64,000 bases of DNA from Metallosphaera yellowstonensis MK1 (GTDB taxonomy: Archaea; Thermoproteota; Thermoprotei_A; Sulfolobales; Sulfolobaceae), in the NCBI RefSeq assembly GCF_000243315.1, contig NZ_JH597770.1, forward strand, positions 19,859 to 83,858, written 5' to 3'. Made by a program: the position numbers and the translations under genes. Below are positions 46,133 through 54,194 of the stretch, piece by piece. The notes beneath the pieces are model-generated. The model made no database searches. It was not told the DNA's origin and saw only the letters and a program-made list of their open reading frames with translations. Numbering within the stretch: position 1 is the stretch's first letter; each line of letters starts with the position of its first letter.

Positions 46133-46414
46133 ATGAAAGTCGTGAAATATGAAGTTGAGGTGAAGGTCGAGGGCAAGGACAAAGCTCTCACGATAAAGAG
46201 AAAATATAGGCATATGGCCTATGCTAGGGACTTCGTGAGGGGTTTAGTGAAGGGAGAGTGTAAGTGGACAGCTGAGGGAAACGTCATTAAGGCTGAATGT
46301 AGCTCCAACGAGGGAACAAAGTATCTAGTTAGCATTACTAAAGTAAGACTACAGAGACCTAAGAAAGAAGATAAAGAGAAACAAGGTAAAGTCCAGGAAC
46401 AGGGAAAATCCTAA
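46133..46414 (+). CDS. Small basic hypothetical protein
   Basis: 93 residues. Residues 1-75 suggest an alternating strand-helix fold (VEVKVEGKDKALTIKRKYRH, then AYARDFVRGLVKG), ending in a lysine/glutamate-rich tail. Size and strand order recall small archaeal proteins such as Pcc1, but no diagnostic motif is present and I do not assign that. TATA-like cttttaaat lies at about -25. Confidence 0.55.
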   Translation: MKVVKYEVEVKVEGKDKALTIKRKYRHMAYARDFVRGLVKGECKWTAEGNVIKAECSSNEGTKYLVSITKVRLQRPKKEDKEKQGKVQEQGKS

Positions 46415-46417
46415 ACT

Positions 46418-46813
46418 TCAGCTGGGCACTACTGCCAGTTGAACGTGAGCTTTAAACTGGTTCTTCACGGCCTCAGTTAGCTTCTCCATGTCATCTGTTA
46501 CCTTTTCGTATAGCGATTCCCTGTCCACCCAGTATAAGTAGGCCGGTCTACCCTTTCTCTTCTCCTCGTCAGTCACCTTCTCTCTTCCTATCAAACCCTT
46601 GTAAAGTAGGTTGTTTATCGACTTGCTGATCGAAGCCTTGGTTACCTTCAATTCCTCAGCCAAGTCCTCAGTTGACATCTTCCTACCCTTGCACATCATC
46701 ACGTGCAGTACCTCTACGTCACTCCTGGATAGGCCATATAGGAAAGCTATCACTTCCTGAATATCCACTTCCCTGCCATCCGGGAACCTCACCTTACTGT
46801 TCATTTTGCTCAT
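46418..46813 (-). CDS. Lrs14-like winged-helix regulator
   Basis: 131-residue transcription factor resembling the Sulfolobales Lrs14 group, which includes regulators of biofilm and motility. After a short N-terminal strand (VRFPDGREVDIQEVIAFLYG) comes the wHTH: MSTEDLAEELKVTKASISKS (recognition helix) and LLYKGLIGREKV, and a C-terminal helix probably mediates dimerisation. An AT-rich promoter (about 46855-46872) and a ggtgg ribosome site near 46820 give a leadered mRNA. It converges with 46133 with 3 bp between stops. Confidence 0.8.
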   Translation of the reverse strand: MSKMNSKVRFPDGREVDIQEVIAFLYGLSRSDVEVLHVMMCKGRKMSTEDLAEELKVTKASISKSINNLLYKGLIGREKVTDEEKRKGRPAYLYWVDRESLYEKVTDDMEKLTEAVKNQFKAHVQLAVVPS

Positions 46814-46854
46814 TTCTTTACCACCTATCTTACACTGTTCTTTCTTGATTAAAA

Positions 46855-46872
46855 AATGTATATATATTAATG
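46855..46872 (-). promoter_or_regulatory. AT-rich promoter of the Lrs14-like gene
   Basis: The stretch atgtatatatattaatgt contains a TATA element for the minus strand, about 45-60 bp from the ATG. It is partly palindromic and could be an autoregulatory operator, as is common for Lrs14-type factors. Confidence 0.4.
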
Positions 46873-47041
46873 TTAAGAAAAATGTAGAAGTATATACTTT
46901 CGTGCAAAAATGTTTACATTTGTACGGGAGTGAGGTAACCCTTGTATGAAAAAGTTAAAGGTCGTAAATTAACGGGGTTAATATGGCCTAGGCATAGGTT
47001 ATCAACGAAATCCCTAATTTCTTAGAACAAAAGATAAGGTT

Positions 47042-47362
47042 ATGAAGTGGGAGACCCCTTGTGAACAAGGTTTCACTGTTGTAGTCCCATACTTGCGGGC
47101 CGCGTTAATACAGCGGATGGTTGAGAGAGGAGTTAAGGTTAAGAAGGCCACTAAGTTGGTGGGACTCTCAGCTACCTCTTACGAAAAACATCAGAAGAGC
47201 ACCAAAGTCAAGGAGATATTGTCCGATCCTGTAGTTTCAGATATGTTAGAGAGTCTCGTGGGGAGACTAGTAGCTGGTGATAGGGTAGAGGAGACTAGCT
47301 TTTGCCTCCTATGTTCTAACTCTCGTAAGATATTTGGTCTCCCTCCCTGTCCCGTCCTCTAA
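47042..47362 (+). CDS. HTH regulator (COG2522-like)
   Basis: 106-residue protein with the layout of small archaeal HTH regulators: CEQGFTVVVPYLRAALIQRM, then a helix-turn-helix GVKVKKATKLVGLSATSYEK, a helical middle and a C-terminal cysteine cluster (CLLCSNSRKIFGLPPCPVL) that may bind metal. Likely a transcription regulator. The last 4 bp overlap the convergent gene at 47359. Confidence 0.65.
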   Translation: MKWETPCEQGFTVVVPYLRAALIQRMVERGVKVKKATKLVGLSATSYEKHQKSTKVKEILSDPVVSDMLESLVGRLVAGDRVEETSFCLLCSNSRKIFGLPPCPVL

Positions 47363-47982
47363 TCTGGTGGAGGGAGGGATATCTTAAGCAGGTTCGCGTG
47401 CTCCTCGGTTATGTTCTCTTCCCTATATCTCTCCAGCGAAACCTTTCCGTCCTCCGATATTCTAACCTTACTGAAGTAAAACTTCCTGGCGTTCACGTCT
47501 GCTGTGAACAGTCTTATCTCAGGCAAACTCCTCAGCCATTTGAGAAGCTCCTTGTCTTGTAGTGCAGTAGAAAGTTGCTTACTGGCTAGCCAACTCCTCA
47601 CGTGAAGTAGAAGTACTCCCCTAAAGCCAGCTACTCTTAGGGCATCAAGAGATCTCAGGAACACTTCGTTCACCAAGCTCATCTTTTGCTCTCCACCGAA
47701 TGCTAAATAAACTCCCTCAGCTCCCCAGGAGACGATCTTCTTGGCGGTCTCCTGTATGTTTGGGGAATAGTCGAATATCTTCACCTTGTTTTCTCCATAT
47801 CCGTGCCTCTCAAAATACGCCACGGTGGCCGCAGCGGCAATGGATTCACAGATTCTATCTGGGTAACTAATTATGGCTATCCTTTTGAGCCCCTCGAACT
47901 CGTGGACACCAACTAGTCTCCCAGTTAGGGCCCTCAGGTACACCTCCTCCTCAAGGGACGCCCTTGAAGACATCTGTGACAT
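47359..47982 (-). CDS. Hypothetical protein
   Basis: 207-residue soluble protein. Alternating hydrophobic strands and helices (RIAIISYPDRICESIAAAAT, KVKIFDYSPN, GAEGVYLAFGG, RGVLLLHVRSW) suggest a Rossmann-like alpha/beta fold, but no nucleotide-binding motif is clear. Not recognised. No operon partner. Confidence 0.6.
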   Translation of the reverse strand: MSQMSSRASLEEEVYLRALTGRLVGVHEFEGLKRIAIISYPDRICESIAAAATVAYFERHGYGENKVKIFDYSPNIQETAKKIVSWGAEGVYLAFGGEQKMSLVNEVFLRSLDALRVAGFRGVLLLHVRSWLASKQLSTALQDKELLKWLRSLPEIRLFTADVNARKFYFSKVRISEDGKVSLERYREENITEEHANLLKISLPPPD

Positions 47983-48206
47983 CTCAGATCACGTAGAACT
48001 TCACTGAGCTTTAATATAAATTTATCTCTTTTTACTGCCAAAAATTATGAATTTCCAATATATAATGAAAATAGTGAGAAATCACACCGATTGCTGTCTG
48101 AGAGAGGTGAATACCAGACTATGGGGCGTAACGTTAATATTCCTAAGAATAAAGAAGTTAAATAGTAGAGGGGTATACGAAAGTAGTACATAAGTGGCGA
48201 TACGTA

Positions 48207-48566
48207 ATGACACCTGCTAGGGGAGAGGAGAAGACACCGGTGTCTTCAATGCTCATGGATACTACTCATGATGGGGGAGAAAAGTGGGGTTTAGAGGAGG
48301 ACTTAGTCAGGACTATAGTCTCTGTCATCGAGTTAGATTCTAATCCACGGAAGGTCCCCCTGAAGATGATAAGTGATCCGGACAAGTTCATGTCCCTCAT
48401 TATTCCCAAAGGTGCCAAGAAGGTCGTCTTGGTCCTCTCTAGGGAGAGGATGGGATTTGAGAACCAGTACAAAGAATCCGTTAGAAAAGTCTCTTCTTCA
48501 GCTGTTGTAATGGTTCTGTTCAGCCATAAGTTAGATAAGGATGTTATGCTTATCTTCTTTAAGTGA
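48207..48566 (+). CDS. Hypothetical protein coupled to a nucleotidyltransferase
   Basis: 119 residues, unknown. Residues 60-119 look folded (LIIPKGAKKVVLVLSRERMG, then VVMVLFSHKLDKDVMLIFF); the first 30 are polar and may be disordered, so the ATG at about 48252 is an alternative start. Overlaps the next gene by 4 bp, so the two products probably act together. Confidence 0.5.
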   Translation: MTPARGEEKTPVSSMLMDTTHDGGEKWGLEEDLVRTIVSVIELDSNPRKVPLKMISDPDKFMSLIIPKGAKKVVLVLSRERMGFENQYKESVRKVSSSAVVMVLFSHKLDKDVMLIFFK

Positions 48567-49177
48567 CTCTAGAGAACGAAATCAAGGGATTGTGTACAAG
48601 GGCGAAAACTATAGGTTTCTTCGGATCCTACACTAGGTCAGACTATGTGGAAGGCGTCTCAGATATCAACGTTTTCGCTCTCTCAGAAGACAAGTCGTTA
48701 CTCTTGGAATTAGCTTCCCTGGGTGTCACACCCTTAGTGCTCAGAGACCAGGAGCTTAAGGCTCTGTGTGACGCGGGGGAACCCCTGTGCTATTACCTGC
48801 TCTACGACTCCAAATTGGTGTGTGGCTCCCTGGAGGGTTTCAGGTTCAATAAGACGAACGTGACATGTTTAAGACTGTTGTATTATTCCAAGAGCCTCGT
48901 GAAAATTGCTATAGAGGGATTCCTCAGGGGGGATCAGGTATCATCGGTTCTGAACTCCTATAGATCAGTTAAATCTTACTTGCGGTACAGGTGTTGTGAG
49001 AGAGGAGAGATTCCGCTATCTGACGAGGAAGTGATGAAGTGTTGTAACAATATAGGAGGCGAGATGTGCGATCTCTTTCTAAAGATAGTGAGGAGTAGAA
49101 GGGATGGAACGCCAGTCGGGTTTTCCGTCGTCAAGAAGGTACGCGAAATCACACTTGGCCCTGAGAGTACAGCCTAG
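48563..49177 (+). CDS. Nucleotidyltransferase-fold protein (MNT-like), unusual active site
   Basis: 204 residues with a pol-beta-type nucleotidyltransferase domain: IGFFGSYTRSDYVEGVSDIN (about 18-37) gives the GS motif and first acid, but the usual second Asp of the DxD pair is Asn (SDIN). A helical C-terminal region (about 100-204) resembles substrate-binding or HEPN-like helices but has no RxxxxxH motif. MNT proteins often act with HEPN partners as toxin-antitoxin modules; here the coupled partner (48207) is not HEPN-like. GTG start overlapping the previous stop. Confidence 0.65.
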   Translation: MTLENEIKGLCTRAKTIGFFGSYTRSDYVEGVSDINVFALSEDKSLLLELASLGVTPLVLRDQELKALCDAGEPLCYYLLYDSKLVCGSLEGFRFNKTNVTCLRLLYYSKSLVKIAIEGFLRGDQVSSVLNSYRSVKSYLRYRCCERGEIPLSDEEVMKCCNNIGGEMCDLFLKIVRSRRDGTPVGFSVVKKVREITLGPESTA

Positions 49178-49182
49178 CCGTT

Positions 49183-49217
49183 GACAACAGTCTCAGACAA
49201 ACCGTGAAGTTTATACT
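49183..49217 (+). repeat. R37 repeat copy
   Basis: gttgacaacagtctcagaca and aaccgtgaagtttat match the copy at 41797-41833. It precedes the IS607 tnpA relic. Confidence 0.5.
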
Positions 49218-49239
49218 CTTTATATGTAAGTTTAATTGT

Positions 49240-49672
49240 GATGCTGAAACCTAAGGAAGTGTGCCAAAAACTGGGAATATCCTACCGTAAGTTACAGAGC
49301 TAGTTAAGAAAGGTTATATTAAACCTGTACTAGAGACCGGGAAGTGGAGGTTCAGGGATGACGTGGAAAAGTTGATGAGAATTGTTAGGAAGAGAAAGTT
49401 GTATTATACGGTGGAGTGTCATCGCGAAAGGACGAGTTGGCAAAGCAAGTTAAGTACCTCGAGGAGAACGTTAAGGACCACGAGCAGGTCATCACGGACG
49501 TGGGACCTTCGTTGAACGTGAAGAGGAAGGGGTTACTCAACTGAGGATGATAGTAAACAACGAAGTGTCGAAAGCCGTAGCCTACCCGGACAGGCTGGTG
49601 AGGTTCGGCTTCGAGATGGTAGAGGTGGTATGCAGAGCGCACAGTTGTGAAATAGTAGGATATTGTGTACAT
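49240..49672 (+). pseudogene. IS607 serine recombinase relic
   Basis: Starts LKPKEVCQKLGISYRKLQ, then shifts frame (GKWRFRDDVEKLMRIVRKRK). The resolvase part is readable in pieces: RKDELAKQVKYLEENVK, VKRKGLL, DRLVRFGFEMVE. Several frameshifts and a stop; the nucleophile segment is damaged. No tnpB follows. Confidence 0.8.
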
Positions 49673-49689
49673 TAGTGAGATAAATTCTG

Positions 49690-49905
49690 GAATTACTTTT
49701 CTCTCTCACAAGACTAAGGCTAATGAATACTTGACCGTCTCCAAACTCCTGTTTACAGCCCTTGTAGCCCTCTTGAACCTAACCGGCCTATCCCTAAGTG
49801 AAGAATGCGATGACCCGTTAGGGTTAACTGGTGAGACGACCGTGTGATCCTTTAACCGGAAGTACAAGTTGTAATCATCACCTACCATCACGTGGCACAT
49901 AACGT
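49690..49905 (-). pseudogene. Relic of unidentified transposon protein (family U)
   Basis: Open for 64 codons: VGDDYNLYFRLKDHTVVSPV, then SSLRDRPVRFKRATRAVNRS and LETVKYSLAL. Similar to the relic at 3100-3330. A MITE lies at its upstream edge. Confidence 0.45.
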
Positions 49906-49917
49906 TTAACCTCGTTA

Positions 49918-49980
49918 CAGCAGTTATCAGATTTTACGCTGATTACAGGGCGCTACCTAAGGAAAATCCCACAACTGCTG
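49918..49980. repeat. 63-bp MITE (family A) with 7-bp target duplication
   Basis: Begins cagcagttatcagattttac; flanked by ctcgtta at 49911-49917 and 49981-49987. Confidence 0.9.
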
Positions 49981-50213
49981 CTCGTTAAAAGCCGTCTCAC
50001 CCACTGAAAAGACCAAGTAAAGACCTAGAGTACTGCCCCTAGAAGGGGCGAGGGTTCACACATTTCGGTTATGAGGAATTTCTTTCAGATTTACTTTTTT
50101 CATAGTACAATTTTTCAGATTTGTCGAAGTTAAAGAGTTTTAATGACTCATCGTTTACATATTCTTCCTCAAGGTGTATCCAGTGCAAAAGAGTCCTTGA
50201 AGGCCCTGCATGT

Positions 50214-51320
50214 TTATCCTCCCCTCCTAAACTTCGAGGATAGAGAATCGTAATCAGGAACTATAGCTCCTCGTCTTTCGCCTCCAATGTATCCCGCTCC
50301 CCTGGCGTATTCCATGAAAAATCTGTCCAGTTCTTCCCTGGACTTCTCGCTCAGCTCCCGAATTGCGTTCAGTAGGGATGACCTGAGTCTCTCCACGTAA
50401 GCCTCGTCGTCCGATACTGGGAGGTCGCGATTAGAATGGTAGACTGAGGTCATATCATCGTTGTAAATAGCCATTCCTGGATGTCCCTTGAGGACGAAGG
50501 GGAAGTGATCCGAGAACGGCGTGGGCATCTCGACCCTCTTCGTCACAAACTGTCTGGAGAGGAACCATAAGTCAGGAGTTGCAGAGAGGACTTCCCTGGA
50601 GGGGTAGATGGCATCAACGGAAATGAAGGCATGGAGGTTCCTTTCATCGTATTGCTGGGATCCGGTGCAACATCTAGGACCCTCCTCTGAGCTCAGGAAC
50701 AGTAACTTAACCCCCCTCTTTAACTCCATCCTGTTGAGTTCTTCAACTAGTGATACGAGGAGTCCCACAGAGAGGAGGTTATCGTGAAACCCAGTTAGCC
50801 AGTGGTCGACATGAGCTCCCACTATCACGTACGAGTCTCCCTCCCTCACTGTAACCTCAACGTTGAAGGAGTTACTGTCGATCAGTCTGCCCTCTCCGCA
50901 TACCTCCACGTAAGCGTCATCTTCAGGTTCTCTACTCACGAAGGCAGATGGCGGAAAGCCCTCAGGCAGAGTTATCCTCCTCAGCTTGCCCTCCTCGAAG
51001 AAGAGGACTCCCTCATATCCCTTTGGGTCAATCCTCTTTATAAGGAATGGATGTTCGGGCATCTTTACCTTCATTATCTCTCTCCCTAGCTTACCCTTGA
51101 CGCAACCCTTAGTGTAGGGCATCAATGTATGTTCCACTCTCTCCCCGTTGATGAACACGTCAGAGAAGTTCACCTCCCAGAACTTTGTATTGACTGGGAC
51201 TCTCCTGTGCTCGGGGAACTTCTGGGCAATCATCTCCAGGAGTGTTCTCTCCACAGGTCCTCCGTGCACTGCCTCTCCGTATTTCATGAGCTCCATCGCG
51301 AAACGTAAAGCTGAGACCAT
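50214..51320 (-). CDS. M28-family zinc aminopeptidase
   Basis: Co-catalytic dizinc peptidase, 368 residues, no signal peptide. Metal ligands and catalytic residues are visible: VGAHVDHW (His, Asp), GFHDNLLSVG (bridging Asp), FLSSEEGPRC (catalytic Glu and ligand Glu), ISVDAIYP (Asp) and SVYHSNRD (His). It would release N-terminal residues from peptides in the cytoplasm. An unusual insertion TGSQQYDERN follows the Glu pair. Monocistronic. Confidence 0.88.
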   Translation of the reverse strand: MVSALRFAMELMKYGEAVHGGPVERTLLEMIAQKFPEHRRVPVNTKFWEVNFSDVFINGERVEHTLMPYTKGCVKGKLGREIMKVKMPEHPFLIKRIDPKGYEGVLFFEEGKLRRITLPEGFPPSAFVSREPEDDAYVEVCGEGRLIDSNSFNVEVTVREGDSYVIVGAHVDHWLTGFHDNLLSVGLLVSLVEELNRMELKRGVKLLFLSSEEGPRCCTGSQQYDERNLHAFISVDAIYPSREVLSATPDLWFLSRQFVTKRVEMPTPFSDHFPFVLKGHPGMAIYNDDMTSVYHSNRDLPVSDDEAYVERLRSSLLNAIRELSEKSREELDRFFMEYARGAGYIGGERRGAIVPDYDSLSSKFRRGG

Positions 51321-51498
51321 AAAGTAATAAGCTAACCTAAAGTTTTAAGGAGTCCCTACAGCAGTTAAGCCCTAAACCCCTTAAGTGCTGAGGTCTTACC
51401 TGCATCACCAGTGAATATAAAGTACGAGATGAGGACGTATGAACGGGCGCAAAGAGAAGAACACTTCATAAGGCTGGGATCACCCTATATAAATCCAG

Positions 51499-52539
51499 AT
51501 GCAAATGCTGTTGACCGTCAGGGAGGACTCGATAGTTAAGGAGGGGACTGAGAGTTGGGTCATGTATACTAGATCCTCATCCACTTCAGTCAGTAGATAT
51601 CTCACCGAGCAAGGTTGGTCCTCCCTTCCGCCCAGTAAGCCTGTTGACATCAAATCCAGAGAGATTTGTTCTTCCCACAGGCATCCCTCTGTGATGTCGT
51701 GGGAGAAAGCTAAGACGATACTGGAGAGGGTCAAAGCCCAGAGGATAGAAATTAGGAGGGTGAGACGGGAGGCACAATGGGATGACGTAAGTTGCGTGGA
51801 GGAGAAAGTTGTGAACTTCATCACGAATAATGGGAGAACCTTCGCCTTCACCGGCGACCCTAGAGACATTCCGTCAGTCCTGGAGCTACTCGCCCAAGAT
51901 CAGGAATTCAAGAAGACAAACCTTTGGATCCCAGAGAGAGTGACTGCACTCCTCGATCCGGAAGCTACAGGCTACATCCTAGCTGGTCTGATGGCGTTCC
52001 TCAAGGGCGACAAGCCCTTGTTGAGACAAGACGAGAGGGGACTCCCAGACATCACGATCTATGATGATCCTACTATTGAGTATTCTCACGTTTTCTTCAC
52101 GTTCGACGACGAGGGAACCAGGACTAGGAGAAAGGAGCTCATAGGAAACGGCCAGGTGGTGGACTACCTTGGTTCTCTATTCTCCAAGTATGGGTCCCCA
52201 GGTAATGGAAGAGGTTTCTACCCGGTACCAGATTACTATAACGCAGTGCTCAAGACCGGTGATTGGCAAATCCAGGAGATGATGGAGGAGTCAAAGGACT
52301 TCATCCTAGTGCTAGGTGCGTCAGAGTATCACGTCCTGAGGAACAGTATAAGGATTAGGCCCAGGAAGGTAGTCGTACCGGGAGCCGGTGAGGTTTTCGT
52401 GAGGGAGATAGCCATCCCTCTCCCAGAGATGGTCACGCTTGACGCCGTATCCAGGGACTCCAGGTTGGTGTATTTGGACGAGAATCACGGGGCTCTTGCA
52501 CCTTTCATTAGGCTTAAGGTGAGACCACTCCTTCACTGA
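51499..52539 (+). CDS. TldE/PmbA-like protein
   Basis: 346 residues of the TldD/PmbA family, which forms TldD-TldE heterodimeric metalloproteases. The family block is FTFDDEGTRTRRKELIGNGQ followed by VVDYLGSLFSKYG (about 195-228). The HExxxH zinc motif of TldD is absent, so this is the non-catalytic TldE type; its TldD partner is not in the window. A TATA element at about 51484-51492 sits only 7-15 bp before the first ATG, so a later start such as 51559 (MYTRSS) is possible. Its last 7 bp overlap the convergent trmO gene. Confidence 0.78.
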   Translation: MQMLLTVREDSIVKEGTESWVMYTRSSSTSVSRYLTEQGWSSLPPSKPVDIKSREICSSHRHPSVMSWEKAKTILERVKAQRIEIRRVRREAQWDDVSCVEEKVVNFITNNGRTFAFTGDPRDIPSVLELLAQDQEFKKTNLWIPERVTALLDPEATGYILAGLMAFLKGDKPLLRQDERGLPDITIYDDPTIEYSHVFFTFDDEGTRTRRKELIGNGQVVDYLGSLFSKYGSPGNGRGFYPVPDYYNAVLKTGDWQIQEMMEESKDFILVLGASEYHVLRNSIRIRPRKVVVPGAGEVFVREIAIPLPEMVTLDAVSRDSRLVYLDENHGALAPFIRLKVRPLLH

Positions 52540-52931
52540 ACTGGATGCCAGGGAGCAACCTTTGGTTCCTGTACCGAGTCCCACCTATCATAGGGCTTGA
52601 GGTCAATAACCGGAGTACCATTGACGGCATTAAGCCCAACTACTTCAAGTTTGTTACCCTCTCTCCCCAAGAGCCTCACCACCGAGATGCCCACTGGATT
52701 AGGTCTCCTGGGGCTCCTCGTGGCGAATACTCCCACCTTAAATCCCCTAACCTCTTTCAACAGCGACCACTCCTTCACCTCATGAAGGTGATATATGAGG
52801 ATCAAGTGAGAGAACTCCTCTATCCCCAAGAGACCCTCAACGAATTCCTCCAGGATAACAACTCTACACGGTAGATTCCTGGAGGGAGGCCCCTCCCTCT
52901 CCACAAAACCTATGGCTTTATACTGGATCAA
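52533..52931 (-). CDS. trmO: TrmO-like tRNA m6t6A methyltransferase (TsaA family)
   Basis: SAM-dependent methyltransferase of the single beta-barrel TsaA/YaeB family that N-methylates t6A37 in tRNA. 132 residues, the compact archaeal length. The family signature GVFATRSPRRPNPVGISVV is complete (about 67-85), followed by GTPVIDLKPY. Overlaps the upstream XdhC-like gene by 4 bp and is cotranscribed with it. Confidence 0.9.
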   Translation of the reverse strand: MIQYKAIGFVEREGPPSRNLPCRVVILEEFVEGLLGIEEFSHLILIYHLHEVKEWSLLKEVRGFKVGVFATRSPRRPNPVGISVVRLLGREGNKLEVVGLNAVNGTPVIDLKPYDRWDSVQEPKVAPWHPVQ

Positions 52932-53503
52932 AGTTCTTCCACTACTTTCTTCAACTCCTTCTTGTCCCTCAGGGGGATACCCGAACCTCCCCTGTTGACA
53001 GCCACAATTTCAGCCACTATGCTCAGGGCTATTTCCCCTTCATCCTCAGCATTGAGATCGAGACCTGCAGGAATCCTCAGGTTCATCAGTTTATCCTTCG
53101 GTATGCCCGCTTGTAGAAGCCTCTTGAGGATCACCTTGGCTCTCCTGACGCTCATTACGGCAGATATCTCCTTCGCTCCCCCCAGTATGGCCTTCATGAG
53201 AGCCCAAGTGTCGTACACGTGTTTGGTCGCCACTAGGACGTACTTATCCTTGACTACCTCGTCCGGAACCTGAAACGTGCTCCCTCTAATAACCTGGTCA
53301 GCTTCATATTCCCCACCTTCAGCGAAAGGGTCTACCACAACGACCTTGTAACCCAGGGACTTGAGCATCCTTGAGACGATGGGGGCTATCCCTAAACTCT
53401 TCCCCTTACACTTACTCTCATCAACTCTAACTGTATCCCTATCACAGAAGACAGGTTCCTCCATCTCGGCCTCCCTGCTAGATGAGAAGATCAGAACGTC
53501 CAT
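52928..53503 (-). CDS. XdhC/CoxI-like molybdenum cofactor protein
   Basis: 191 residues corresponding to the C-terminal Rossmann-type domain of XdhC/CoxI proteins, which sulfurate and insert Mo cofactor into molybdenum hydroxylases. The diagnostic tail is IPAGLDLNAEDEGEIALSIV (about 144-163); VVVDPFAEGGEYEADQV marks the nucleotide-binding strand. The N-terminal Cys-containing domain of full XdhC is missing. It probably serves the large subunit encoded at 10509-12566. Operon with trmO. Confidence 0.82.
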   Translation of the reverse strand: MDVLIFSSSREAEMEEPVFCDRDTVRVDESKCKGKSLGIAPIVSRMLKSLGYKVVVVDPFAEGGEYEADQVIRGSTFQVPDEVVKDKYVLVATKHVYDTWALMKAILGGAKEISAVMSVRRAKVILKRLLQAGIPKDKLMNLRIPAGLDLNAEDEGEIALSIVAEIVAVNRGGSGIPLRDKKELKKVVEEL

Positions 53504-53544
53504 GATATCACAATAAAAGTGAGTAGATCGAGATTATAAATAAG

Positions 53545-53985
53545 GGGGTTCAAAGAGGACGTAAAAACCTCGCCCCTTCTGAGGGGATGAATAGCCCACT
53601 TTGTAAGGTTTCAAGCTTCGGATCTCTCCTCTCCACGGTGATCTCTTCTGGTCGACTCCCTGTGGATGAGGAGCGGGAGCCGACCTCTCCCGCGATGACG
53701 GAGGAAGGCGTCAAGAGGTTAAGTACTCCAACAGGAGGACGAACGTCGTACGTCTCCTGCCAAGGCTTTCAAGAGAGGGAACCCGGGAAGGGACACAGAC
53801 TCCACTCCGACCTGAACTGGTACCTAACGTCCTCAGGAAGGCCACCAACTTGGTCGTGTCGACAACAAAGAAACCCTTCTCCTCCGTGGTGGACCACAAC
53901 CGAGTAGCACCGAAGAGGGGTGTGACCATTAACTTGGGGAAACCTCGCCCTCAAGGTGTGGAGGTCACAAAGACGGGCATCCTGT
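53545..53985 (+). pseudogene. Family T3 TnpB relic with left and right ends
   Basis: Left end 53545-53610 matches 39885-39950; then VDEEREPTSPAMTEEGV and, after frameshifts, HRLHSDLN (as in HKLHSDLNGALN at 14639) and DHNRVAPKRGVT; the right end (aacttggggaaacctcgccc) matches the 14585 and 8392 copies inverted. So 440 bp hold both ends with the middle of tnpB deleted. Confidence 0.7.
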
Positions 53986-54163
53986 TTCCTGTAGAACACG
54001 TTGAAGTAGTGGTCTCGCTTCATGAACTACCTCTATGGCCTCCGACGCGTTCATAAAACGCGCAAATCGCAAAATAATACGGAGATGCTCGAGGTCCTCC
54101 TGTCCCGGGTTTAGAGGAGTCGACCTAAAACGTCCGTGCAAACGTCAAGGCTCGTGTCTACCC

Positions 54164-54173
54164 TTTTTAAGTA
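54164..54173 (+). promoter_or_regulatory. TATA box of the vWA gene
   Basis: tttttaagta lies 22-31 bp upstream of the ATG at 54195. Confidence 0.45.
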
Positions 54174-54194
54174 TAGGTTTGTCACTTTTCTAAT

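Noticed and set aside
46133-46414. Assignment as KEOPS subunit Pcc1.
   Set aside because: Size fits but the conserved Pcc1 pattern is not evident; left as hypothetical.
48563-49177. HEPN-MNT toxin-antitoxin module.
   Set aside because: Neither protein has the HEPN RxxxxxH motif; only the nucleotidyltransferase fold is supported.
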